Assembly (NCBI RefSeq): GCF_028473645.1
Contig: NZ_CP097269.1
Coordinates: 2,808,001-2,872,000 of the forward strand
Direction of reading: 5' to 3'
Source: Acidovorax sp. GBBC 1281
GTDB taxonomy: Bacteria > Pseudomonadota > Gammaproteobacteria > Burkholderiales > Burkholderiaceae_C
Length of the DNA stretch: 64,000 nt
This document shows, in pieces, positions 49,427 through 56,994 of this stretch. How positions within the stretch are numbered: the first letter of the stretch is position 1; each line of letters starts with the position of its first letter. Made by a program: the position numbers and the translations under genes. The notes beneath the pieces were generated by a model. That model worked only from the letters and a program-made list of their open reading frames with translations, was not told the origin of the DNA and searched no databases.

Positions 49427-50893
49427 TCACCCCCGCTCGGGTGCCACGCGGCCGCCCAGTGCTCCGGTCGGAGCATTGCCCGGCAGCGAAGCGTGCGCGC
49501 CCGGCGGCCGGCGCCGCACGAACTGATACGCCAGCGCCAAGAGCACGAATCAGGCGGGCGTGGCCAGCAAGGCCTGGCGCGTATCAGCCTCGAACGACAG
49601 CAGCACCACGATGCCGGCGAAGAACGCCAGGCACACGCCGCACATCAAGGCGCCGCCCGGCATCTTGTACCGCGAGGCCGCATGCAGCTTCGGCCGCTGG
49701 CGGCGGTAGGCGATATAGGACAGCAGGATCATCGACCAGACGAACATGTAGAGGATGGCCGAGACGGTGGTCACCAGCGTGAAGGCCTCCACCAGGTCCG
49801 GAATCACCCACATGAGAAAAGCGCCGGCCAGCAGGCAGGTGCACGAAAACAGCAGTCCGCTCGAAGGCACGCCGCGGCGCGACAGCTTCGCGAAGCGCCC
49901 TGGCGCCACGCCTTTCTCGGCCAGGCCGAACAGCATGCGGCTGGTGGAAAACACCCCGCTGTTGGCCGACGAGGCCGCCGAGGTCAGCACCACGAAATTG
50001 ATCACGCTCGCCGCCGCGGGCAGCCCGGCCAGCACGAACAGCTCGACGAACGGGCTCTTGCCGGGCACCACCTCGCGCCACGGGGTGACGGCCATGATGG
50101 CCACAAGCGAGAACACATAGAACACGATGATGCGCAGCGGGATGGAGTTGATCGCGCGCGGCAGCGTGCGCTCCGGGTCCTTGGCCTCTGCGGCGGTCGT
50201 ACCGACCAGCTCGATGCCCGCGAAGGCGAACACCGCGATCTGGAAGCCGGCGAAGAACCCCATCCAACCGTGCGGGAACATGCCGCCGTCGTTCCACAGG
50301 TTGTCCACGCTCGCCGTGCGGCCCGAGGGCGAGACGAAATGGGCGTAAACCATGTAGAACCCTGTCGCCACCAGCGCCATGATGGCCACGATCTTGATCA
50401 TGGCGAACCAGAATTCGATCTCGCCGAAGAGCTTTACCGTGAGCAGATTGAGCGACAGCAGCAGCCCCACGCAGGCCAGTGCCGGCGCCCACTGCGGCAG
50501 GTGGGGGAACCAGAACTGCGAGTAAGCCGAGATGGCGATCACGTCGGCGATGCCCGTGATGATCCAGCAGAACCAGTAAGACCAGCCGGTGAAGAACCCC
50601 GCCCAGGGGCCGAGCAGATCGGCCGCGAAATCGATGAAGGATTTGTACTGCAGGTTGGACAGCAGCAGCTCGCCCATGGCCCGCATCACGAAAAACAGAA
50701 TGAAGCCGATCATCATGTAGACGAACACGATCGACGGCCCCGCCAGGCTGATCGTCTTGCCAGAGCCCATGAAGAGGCCGGTGCCGATGGCCCCGCCGAT
50801 GGCGATGAGCTGGATGTGCCGGTTGGACAGGCTGCGCTGCAGATGGTCGCTGTCGTGCCGGCCCGGAATGTCGGGCGAAACCTGGGTTGCCAT
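49427..50893 (-). pseudogene. cycA: CycA-like amino acid permease with a premature TGA near the C-terminus
   Basis: The first 447 codons (50893-49553) encode an APC-family permease: NRHIQLIAIGGAIGTGLFMGSGKTI near the start, FAGIELVGTTAAEAKDPERTLP near residue 215 and VFSTSRMLFGLAEKGVAP near 300. They resemble the D-serine/D-alanine/glycine transporter CycA. In that family the final helix follows the motif DTRQAL-VTP-W. Here the codon after DTRQALLATPA is TGA (49552-49550) where TGG is expected, and the frame continues as FVLLALAYQFVRRR for 41 codons to TGA at 49427. The last helix is therefore lost unless the codon is read through. GGAGG precedes the ATG at 50893. The annotated product would be 447 aa (49550-50893). 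Confidence 0.8.
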
Positions 50894-51300
50894 GGAAAAA
50901 CCTCCTGATTGATGTTGTTTCCTCGGTGCGAAAGGCATTCAGGGCAGCCATTGCCGTGCCTGGATGGATCGCGATTCCGGGCTTCTGTCCCAAGACGCAA
51001 GGCGCAGTGCGCCGGACTGGCCCGGCTCAGGGTATTCCCTCCCTGACCGATGGAAGGGCGGGAGGATAAACCAGTCACGCCCCAAATGGGTGCAGCGCTG
51101 CATCCAAAGGTTGGCGGGTCGGGTCGGCCACCCACCTGTTCGGCCACACGATAAGCCAGGCAGCGGCTCCGCAACGGGGACCCGCCATGGCGCGGTGTAT
51201 CAAGAGCGGATCGTTCGTCGGCTCGGAATGAGCGTTCCGATTCAAATCCGGCTTTTTTTGAAAGATCGATTATCGAAACAGGCTGGATCGATTATTGGGA
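50894..51300. other. 407-bp stretch without a gene
   Basis: It should hold the cycA promoter. No open frame in it has coding character. Near the right end GATCGATTAT is repeated at 51264 and 51286 (22-bp period), directly beside the insertion sequence. Confidence 0.6.
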
Positions 51301-52363
51301 GGGCTTTGTTGGGCGCTGTTGCACAAATCGAATTGCAGACGGCATGACCCCAACCCCAGACGGACCTATGCCACAGCAGTCACCGACACGGTGTGAGGAC
51401 GGCCGATCTGACTGAACCGATTGAGCAAGGCCACGCGGACATGCAGCTCCACAACCTGGCGGTCGAACGTGCGCGCGATCACCCGTTCGCCCAGTCGCTT
51501 GAAGCAGTGCATCTTCGTCTCCACAAGGCTGCGCCGGTGGTAGCCGCTCCACTTCTTCCAAATGCCGCGACCCAGGCGCTGGCACGCCCGAATGGCCTCA
51601 TTACGATGCGCCGAGCCCGGACTCGACTTCTTCCAATGGCTGGCGTTCTTGCGGGGCGGGATCACCGCCATCGCGTGCCGCTCGGCAATGGCGTCCAGGC
51701 AGGCGCGCGTGTCGTAGGCGCCATCGGCACTGACGCTTTCGATGGATTCGTCAGTGGGAATCTGAGCCAGCAACCCGGGCAACATCGGCGCATCCCCAAT
51801 GGCGTTGCTGGTCACCTCGATGGCGCGTATTTCCAGCGTCTGCGCGTCGATGCCCAGATGGACCTTGCGCCATTCGCGCCGGTATTCAGCACCATGCTTC
51901 TTGCGTTTCCACTCTCCTTCGCCCAGGAACTTGATGCCGGTGCTGTCCACCAGCAACTGCAGCGGCGAGTTGGTTCGCTGGTAGCTCAGTTCGACCTGCA
52001 AGGTCTTTTGGCGCCGGCAAACAGTGCTGAAGTCAGGTACCGGCCAGTCCAGCTTTGCCAGCCGCAGCAGGCTCTGCACCATGCCCAGCGCCTGTCGCAA
52101 GGGCTGGCCGAACAGGCACTTGATGCTCAGGCAGAACTGGATTGCTGCGTCCGAGAAGGTTCGGCTGCGTCCACGCCTGCCGGTCGGCGTGCCAAACCAC
52201 TGCATGCCCTCATCTAGCCACATCGTCAACGAGCCTCGCGCTTTCAGCGCCGCGTTGTACGCCTTCCAGTTCGTCGTGCGGTACTTGCTCCGCTGCCTGT
52301 TCTTCGTCTCTGTCACGCAGTCAGTCTACGGGCATCAGCATCGCGATTTGTGCAACAAAGCCC
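51301..52363 (-). mobile_element. IS5-family insertion sequence
   Basis: One transposase gene is flanked by ~20-bp inverted repeats: GGGCGCTGTTGCACAAATCG at 51311-51330 and, on the other side (52363-52344 read on the minus strand), GGGCTTTGTTGCACAAATCG. A second GGGCTTTGTT stands at 51301-51310 immediately outside the left repeat, so the left end is doubled or rearranged. No clear target duplication was found. It lies between cycA and the conjugation module. Confidence 0.85.
51366..52316 (-). CDS. IS5-family DDE transposase
   Basis: The 316-aa protein begins with a basic N-terminus and an IS5-type N-terminal domain (DAAIQFCLSIKCLFGQPLRQALGM). It then has the DDE core: LLVDSTGIKF (first D), SVSADGAYDTRACLDAI (second D) and RSLVETKMHCFKRLG (E). 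All three catalytic residues are in place and the frame is intact, so the element may be active. The length matches IS5/IS1031-like members. It fills the element apart from the ends. Confidence 0.92.
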   Translation of the reverse strand: MTETKNRQRSKYRTTNWKAYNAALKARGSLTMWLDEGMQWFGTPTGRRGRSRTFSDAAIQFCLSIKCLFGQPLRQALGMVQSLLRLAKLDWPVPDFSTVCRRQKTLQVELSYQRTNSPLQLLVDSTGIKFLGEGEWKRKKHGAEYRREWRKVHLGIDAQTLEIRAIEVTSNAIGDAPMLPGLLAQIPTDESIESVSADGAYDTRACLDAIAERHAMAVIPPRKNASHWKKSSPGSAHRNEAIRACQRLGRGIWKKWSGYHRRSLVETKMHCFKRLGERVIARTFDRQVVELHVRVALLNRFSQIGRPHTVSVTAVA

Positions 52364-52449
52364 TATTGATGACATGTAGCAGGCCGGTTTCGATTCGTGC
52401 AGAGAATCGCTAGAGTGGCTATACAGTACATGGCAGTAGAGATGCAACC

Positions 52450-52710
52450 ATGAAGAGAGTGCAAATATCATCTGGCGAATTCGTCAACGTCTCTGATGCG
52501 ATGGAGCAACAAGCTGCGCGCATCTTCGCCTCGGGCGCCTCAGTGCAAGCACGGATGCAAGCTGCGAAATTCCCTGAAGCGGCCCGCTCAGCTACAGCCT
52601 TGCTAGGTCGTGGGCGTGTGATGTTGCGAGAAGATGAGTCAATCGATCAGACCTCCACCAACGGGCGGTACTATGGCGTTCACACGGCCAAACTCCCCGG
52701 CCAACACTGA
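52450..52710 (+). CDS. 86-aa hypothetical protein
   Basis: The frame begins MKRVQISSGEFVNVSDAMEQ and has a mixed alpha/beta composition with no recognised domain. It lies after the IS element, upstream of a good terminator at 52731, which supports a real transcript. Base composition is lower in GC than the chromosome. It might be cargo of the conjugative element or a remnant; no function is offered. Confidence 0.5.
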   Translation: MKRVQISSGEFVNVSDAMEQQAARIFASGASVQARMQAAKFPEAARSATALLGRGRVMLREDESIDQTSTNGRYYGVHTAKLPGQH

Positions 52711-52730
52711 TTTCAGGTTACTCCACCCCT

Positions 52731-52760
52731 TCAGCCCGCCTCGTGCGGGCTTTTTTCTTT
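52731..52760 (+). terminator. Intrinsic terminator after the 86-aa gene
   Basis: AGCCCGC (52733-52739) and GCGGGCT (52745-52751) with a 5-nt loop, followed by T5 and CTTT. Confidence 0.85.
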
Positions 52761-52889
52761 CTGCTGCGACAGTGCTGCTTGGCCAGAGCTGAGGCAGGTC
52801 CCGACGCTTGGCGCTGAGGCAATTCGACGGCTGCCCGATCAGCCGGCGAAAGGCTGGTCCGCCGCTACGGCGTATGGCTTAAATTCGCA

Positions 52890-52918
52890 CATGTTGTATG
52901 TAGTATTTCTATACAACA
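52890..52918. promoter_or_regulatory. Palindromic operator-like site before the conjugation module
   Basis: ATGTTGTAT (52890-52898) is mirrored by ATACAACAT (52910-52918) around an 11-nt AT-rich spacer, with a second interrupted GTATGT/ACATAC pair. It resembles a repressor operator or, less likely, a hairpin terminator, and lies ~530 bp upstream of pilL. Confidence 0.45.
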
Positions 52919-52961
52919 TACAAATAATACATGGCAGCCTCCAACTCGGCAGGCCGCGCAA

Positions 52962-53230
52962 GCCCTTTCACTCACCGCTCACAAACTGCATAACCGCCTT
53001 GCTGCCCGGGCTGTGGCAGGGTCTTTCGGGATCATGGGCCGGCGCCCCGCCGCCGGCCCATGACTCCTCGCCCTTAAAAGCCCTTTCCCCCCGTCCCCGT
53101 AGGCCCTTTCGTGCGTCCGACGATTTAGGAGGACGCACGCCCTTTGGATAGGCCCCTTCACCCCGTAGGAAGCCCTTTGCCCGTAGGCCCCCGCCCTCGG
53201 GGGACGCCTTTCTCCTGCATGCGCCTTTCA
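52962..53230. repeat. GCCCTTT-repeat array in the leader region of the conjugation module
   Basis: The 7-mer GCCCTTT occurs exactly at 52962, 53080, 53103, 53139 and 53172, with near matches GGCCCCTT at 53151, CGCCTTT at 53205 and 53222. CGTAGG often precedes it. No gene with coding character lies here. The array could be binding sites or remnants of duplication. Confidence 0.5.
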
Positions 53231-53275
53231 CCCACGGTATTTCACGGAATTCCGCAGCTTTTCTGGCCTACCATC

Positions 53276-53432
53276 TGACGGAACGCCCGTCAAGCGTAAA
53301 CCGTCCGCCACGTAGCGGAGGGTTTCGGCTTGAGGCCGCCACCTACAAAAAAGACACTGCCGGCCATTGGCGACGTTTGCCCGGATGGGTGACGTCTTTG
53401 GCCCGCAGTCTCTTGGCTTGCGGGCGTTTTCT
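53276..53432 (+). ncRNA. Structured 5' leader of pilL (candidate RNA element)
   Basis: Five consecutive inverted repeats fit hairpins: TGACGG/CCGTCA (53276-53292), AAACC-CCGC/GCGG-GGTTT (53298-53325), CGGC/GCCG (53326-53338), GACG-CCC/GGG-CGTC (53372-53396) and GCCCGCA/TGCGGGC (53401-53425) followed by GTTTT, which looks like an intrinsic terminator 18 nt before the pilL ATG. The layout suggests an attenuator or structured leader. It is not matched to a known family. Confidence 0.4.
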
Positions 53433-53449
53433 CTACAGGTGGTGGATTC

Positions 53450-54061
53450 ATGGGGCAGGCGCACGCAAGGGCGGCAAGTGCAGCGGCACGGGTTGCGGTG
53501 ATGGGCACGGCGATGGGAGTGCTTGGCTGGCTGGCGATGCCGGCCCAGGCGCAGGCAGTGGGCGATGGCTCGGTGCGCATCGGCCGCTACAGCACGCAGC
53601 AGGCGGCGCCGGTAGCAAGCGCCGGCGACCCGCTCGCCGTGTTCGCCACCATCACGTTCCCGCGACAGCAGGTGCGCACGGTGGGCGATGCCGTGCGGCA
53701 CACGCTCCTGCGCACGGGCTGGCAACTGGTGGACATCGCCGCGCTCTCGCCCGAGGCGGCGCGCTTCCTGGCACTGCCGCTGCCCGAGTCGCAGCGCGTG
53801 CTGGGTCCGTACCGGGTACAGGACATCCTGGATCTTCTCTTGGGCACCACTTGGCAGTGGCACCACGATCCGGTGCAACGGCGCCTGTGGTTCACCGTAA
53901 CGCCGGCCTATGCCCAACTGACGCAGGCCAGCCCTGCCGAGGCTTCGGCCGGTGCGACGGCGCAGCCGGTGCCGGACCAGGGTGCCCGGTCTTCATCGGG
54001 TGCACCCCTGGAAGCCTTTGCTACCCACGCCAAGGAGGCCCGCGATGCAGCAGCACGTTGA
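53450..54061 (+). CDS. pilL: PilL N-terminal-domain protein of the integrative conjugative element
   Basis: The 203-aa protein has a signal-type N-terminus (VMGTAMGVLGWLAMPAQAQA) and the PilL domain: RIGRYSTQQAAPVASAGDPLAVFATITFP, then TVGDAVRHTLLRTGWQLVD and DILDLLLGTTWQWHHDP. It is the first gene of the PFGI-1-type transfer module and is thought to act in pilus assembly at the outer membrane or periplasm. GGTGGTGG lies before the ATG. Its end overlaps the next gene by 17 bp. Confidence 0.85.
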   Translation: MGQAHARAASAAARVAVMGTAMGVLGWLAMPAQAQAVGDGSVRIGRYSTQQAAPVASAGDPLAVFATITFPRQQVRTVGDAVRHTLLRTGWQLVDIAALSPEAARFLALPLPESQRVLGPYRVQDILDLLLGTTWQWHHDPVQRRLWFTVTPAYAQLTQASPAEASAGATAQPVPDQGARSSSGAPLEAFATHAKEARDAAAR

Positions 54062-55052
54062 ACCGCACATGGCCCGCGACACAGCGCAAGATCCTGGCCA
54101 GCACGCCCATCGGGATCAGGAGATCGACCTCCTGCTGGACCACCAGGATGACGTGCATCGTCAGGACGGCCAGCCGATCGATGGCCAGGATGCCGCCAGG
54201 GCATGGCACCCAGACACCGCTGCGATGCCGCTGGGCAACGACCCGCAAGCGCCAGCGGATGCCGATGCTCGCCCGCGCCGGCCATTCGGCAAGGCAACGA
54301 CATTGATCCTGGTCCTGCTGCTGGCCCTGATCGCCTGGATGGCCTACGGCCGCTGGATGCGCTCGGATGTCCCGCTGGCGCCCGAACCGGCCCAACCGGC
54401 CGCACTGGCCCAGCCGGCCGAACCTGCGGCCACCACCGATGCCGCCCAGGCCGATCCGGCCTCGGCTGCGGCCAGCCTCGCCGCGGCGGCGCCGCCGCCG
54501 GCATCGGCCCCGATGGCGACCGCGAGCGCGGCGGCACCGCAGGCCTTGCCGGAGCCGACGCATCCGGAACTGCCCGCGATCGACGCCGCACCGGCATCGG
54601 CCAGCTCGCCCAAGCCCGGCGCCATGGAAGCCGGCGCGGCGGCACCCACCGACGCCCAGGTCCAGCGCCTGGATCGCCTGGAGTCCCAGCTCGCACGCAT
54701 CGAAGCGCTGCTGACGCAACGCACTGCGAACCAGGTTGTGCCTGCCGCCGCTGCCGCGGTTCCGGCCACCCGTCCCCAGGTCCGGCCCCGCGCTCCAGCA
54801 GCCAAGCCTGCGGCCGCTGCCCAGCCGGAGGCTCCGAAGCTCGCCGGCCAGCTGCTGTCCGTGGACCTCTGGGACGGCCGTCCTTCCATCGTCGTGGGAA
54901 CCGGCGAGACCGCGGACCAGCGCGTGCGGGTGCTGCAACAGGGCGACTCCTACAACGGCATTACCCTCAAATCCATCGACGTGGCCGCGCGCCGCGCCAC
55001 GTTCGACGTGGGCCAGGGCCGTCAGGTCCAGCTGTCCGTGGAGGGTCAGTGA
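54045..55052 (+). CDS. Conjugation-module membrane protein, unknown family
   Basis: The 335-aa protein has a charged N-terminal third, one membrane helix near residues 84-103 (TTLILVLLLALIAWMAYGRW), an Ala/Pro linker of low complexity, a short coiled coil and a C-terminal domain with LAGQLLSVDLWDGRPSIVVGTG and RVRVLQQGDSYNGITLK. The layout resembles pilus-assembly bitopic proteins of the PilP/GspC kind. AAGGAG lies before the ATG. It sits between pilL and the PFL_4693-like gene. Function in detail unknown. Confidence 0.7.
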   Translation: MQQHVEPHMARDTAQDPGQHAHRDQEIDLLLDHQDDVHRQDGQPIDGQDAARAWHPDTAAMPLGNDPQAPADADARPRRPFGKATTLILVLLLALIAWMAYGRWMRSDVPLAPEPAQPAALAQPAEPAATTDAAQADPASAAASLAAAAPPPASAPMATASAAAPQALPEPTHPELPAIDAAPASASSPKPGAMEAGAAAPTDAQVQRLDRLESQLARIEALLTQRTANQVVPAAAAAVPATRPQVRPRAPAAKPAAAAQPEAPKLAGQLLSVDLWDGRPSIVVGTGETADQRVRVLQQGDSYNGITLKSIDVAARRATFDVGQGRQVQLSVEGQ

Positions 55053-55053
55053 C

Positions 55054-55620
55054 ATGCTGGTAATCCATTCGCGTGCTGCCATCGTTCATTGGTCCCTCGC
55101 CTTCCTGATCACGCTGGGTGCTGCGGCGCCCGCCGTCGCACAGCCCAAGACCCAGCAGCAGCGCACGCAGGAGGTGACCAGCCAGCGTGGCGGCGCTGAG
55201 CGTGCGGGCACGGTGCTGGACGAGAACGACCAGCTCATCGCTTCCATCTGGGGCCTCTCCGCCGAGGAGATGCTGCGCGCCAAGGTGCTGCTGCAGGGCC
55301 CTCGCAAGTCGTTCTCCGTGGAGAACCTCTCGCCCGTCGAGGCATTGGGCATCCATGCCCGCAGCGATGCGGAGCGCCGCAAATACGCAGAGATGTTCGC
55401 GCGCACCTTCCACGCGGACGTGGAGCGCTCACTCGCCTGGAATGCCGCCTTCACGGAGGCGATGGCCCGGATGTATCCCAATGAGCCTGTCATGGATTTC
55501 AGCGGTCAGGCCAAGGTGGCCGCACCCATCGGCGCGGCGGACATGCTCAACGTGCCGCGCTCCCTGGTGGTCGATACGTTGCCCGGCACCGGCACGCCGA
55601 AGGCGTCGAAGGCCCGCTGA
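55054..55620 (+). CDS. Integrating conjugative element protein, PFL_4693 (TIGR03759) family
   Basis: The 188-aa precursor has a signal peptide (WSLAFLITLGAAAPAVAQ) and a conserved globular part with IWGLSAEEMLRAKVLLQGPR near residue 65, SPVEALGIHARSDAERRKYAEMF and an ending rich in Pro and Ala. This matches the family found directly upstream of the transglycosylase in these elements. It is predicted periplasmic. The start overlaps the preceding stop region by one codon spacing, and its TGA is followed by the next ATG at 55620. Confidence 0.82.
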   Translation: MLVIHSRAAIVHWSLAFLITLGAAAPAVAQPKTQQQRTQEVTSQRGGAERAGTVLDENDQLIASIWGLSAEEMLRAKVLLQGPRKSFSVENLSPVEALGIHARSDAERRKYAEMFARTFHADVERSLAWNAAFTEAMARMYPNEPVMDFSGQAKVAAPIGAADMLNVPRSLVVDTLPGTGTPKASKAR

Positions 55621-56450
55621 TGCAGACGATGCTGCCACGCCGATCCATGGTGCTGGGCTTGCTGGCGGGTATGCCTGCGTGTGTCATGGCGGGCGAGTCT
55701 GAGCCTGGAGTGTCGCCTGCCTCACCATGGCCCATCGGCCCGTGGCTGCCCTACCGCCCCGAGGACGTGAAGCGGATCGAACCGACAGGAGCGCCACTGC
55801 CGCACATTCCCCGCACTGCGGCTGCGCCGACGCGCCGTATCGATCCCGTGCTGCAGGACATGCGCCCGGAGATCCCTCTGCAGCACACACAGGGCCAAGC
55901 ATCCATGGTGCCGAGCCATCCACCGAAGGCCTACGCGGTCACCGCAGGGCGCATGGGCATACCGCCCTGGCTGCTCTTCGGCGTCGCCCTGCAGGAGTCC
56001 AAGCTCAAGTTCGGCGAGCGCACCCTGCCCTACCCCTGGACGCTGTGCGTGCGGGGCCAGGGACTGCGCTACGCCGACTACCCCGAGACGCTGGCCGCGC
56101 TCAAGGGCTTCATCGCCCGCCGCGTGACCAACATCGACATCGGCGCGATGCAGGTCAATTGGCACTGGCATGGCGACAAGCTCCAGCAGCCCGAGCGCGC
56201 CCTCGATCCCTACCCCAACCTCGCCGTGGGAGCTCAGATCCTGCGCGGGCATTTCGAGGCGGGCGGCAACTGGCGCCGCGCCATCGCGCTTTATCACACG
56301 GGCTCGGACAACACCCGCGAGACCCTCGCGCGAGGCGCGCGCTATGCCGATCAGGTGCTCCAGCGACTGGGGCGCATGGGCGTGCCCGTGTCTGCGCTGC
56401 TGCAGAGCGCTCCGCGTCTGGCCTTGGGAGGCTCGCATGCGCAGGCTTGA
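55620..56450 (+). CDS. Conjugation-module lytic transglycosylase (SLT domain)
   Basis: The 276-aa precursor has a signal segment (MVLGLLAGMPACVMAGE) and an SLT fold with LFGVALQESKLKFG, whose Glu is catalytic, TNIDIGAMQVNWHWHGD and YPNLAVGAQILRGHFEAGGNWRRAIALYHTGSDNT. It opens peptidoglycan for the transfer apparatus, as the VirB1-like members do. Stop and start share TGATG with the previous gene. It overlaps the following gene by 14 bp, so the cluster is translated as a coupled unit. Confidence 0.85.
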   Translation: MQTMLPRRSMVLGLLAGMPACVMAGESEPGVSPASPWPIGPWLPYRPEDVKRIEPTGAPLPHIPRTAAAPTRRIDPVLQDMRPEIPLQHTQGQASMVPSHPPKAYAVTAGRMGIPPWLLFGVALQESKLKFGERTLPYPWTLCVRGQGLRYADYPETLAALKGFIARRVTNIDIGAMQVNWHWHGDKLQQPERALDPYPNLAVGAQILRGHFEAGGNWRRAIALYHTGSDNTRETLARGARYADQVLQRLGRMGVPVSALLQSAPRLALGGSHAQA

Positions 56451-56994
56451 TGCAATGCTTTTGGTTTCCGCGCTGCTGTGGACTGCCGCAGCCAATGCGG
56501 GCCAACCACCCCTGGAACATCTTCGGGGGAGCGATGCCACCGTGCCCGTGGCTCCCTACCTGGCCGCGCTCGTGGGCGGCGAGGACCAGCAAGGCGTGAT
56601 GCAAGGCATGACGTTCCCGCTGCGCACCAGCCTGCGCCAGGGCGTGCTGGCGACCGAGGGCATCTCCGTGTTCAACGCCCGCTGGATGACCCAACCCATC
56701 GCGGTGATGGGCACCGACTGGGCATCGCTGCAGTGGCTGCATCTGCACCAGGACCGTCTGCGCGCGCTCGGCGCCTCGGTGGTGGTCGTCGCAGCCGGCA
56801 GCGAGGACGAGTTCAAGGCGCTGCAGCGCACCGCAGCCGGCGTGCCGGTCGCGCCCGCGCAGAGCCCATGGCTGGAGTCCCGCATGCGTGCAGCTGGCGT
56901 TGCCATCTACCCCGTCCTCATCGGCCTGGATGGCCGGGCGCGCCAGATCATCTTCGACGGGGCCGAGGACGATCTCGGGAAAGGCACGCCATGA
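56437..56994 (+). CDS. Integrating conjugative element protein, PFL_4695 (TIGR03765) family
   Basis: The 185-aa precursor starts MRRLDAMLLVSALLWTAAANAG, a signal peptide, then holds PLRTSLRQGVLATEGISVFNARW and AGVAIYPVLIGLDGRARQIIFDG. It fits the family that always lies between the transglycosylase and the TraD coupling gene. GGGAGG precedes the ATG. It is likely a periplasmic part of the mating-pair complex. Its stop overlaps the TraD start as ATGA. Confidence 0.82.
   Translation: MRRLDAMLLVSALLWTAAANAGQPPLEHLRGSDATVPVAPYLAALVGGEDQQGVMQGMTFPLRTSLRQGVLATEGISVFNARWMTQPIAVMGTDWASLQWLHLHQDRLRALGASVVVVAAGSEDEFKALQRTAAGVPVAPAQSPWLESRMRAAGVAIYPVLIGLDGRARQIIFDGAEDDLGKGTP

Noticed and set aside
54740..54840. 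Ala/Pro-rich tract in the conjugation-module gene as a possible frameshift
   Set aside because: The frame is continuous and both ends have coding character; low complexity is normal for these linkers.
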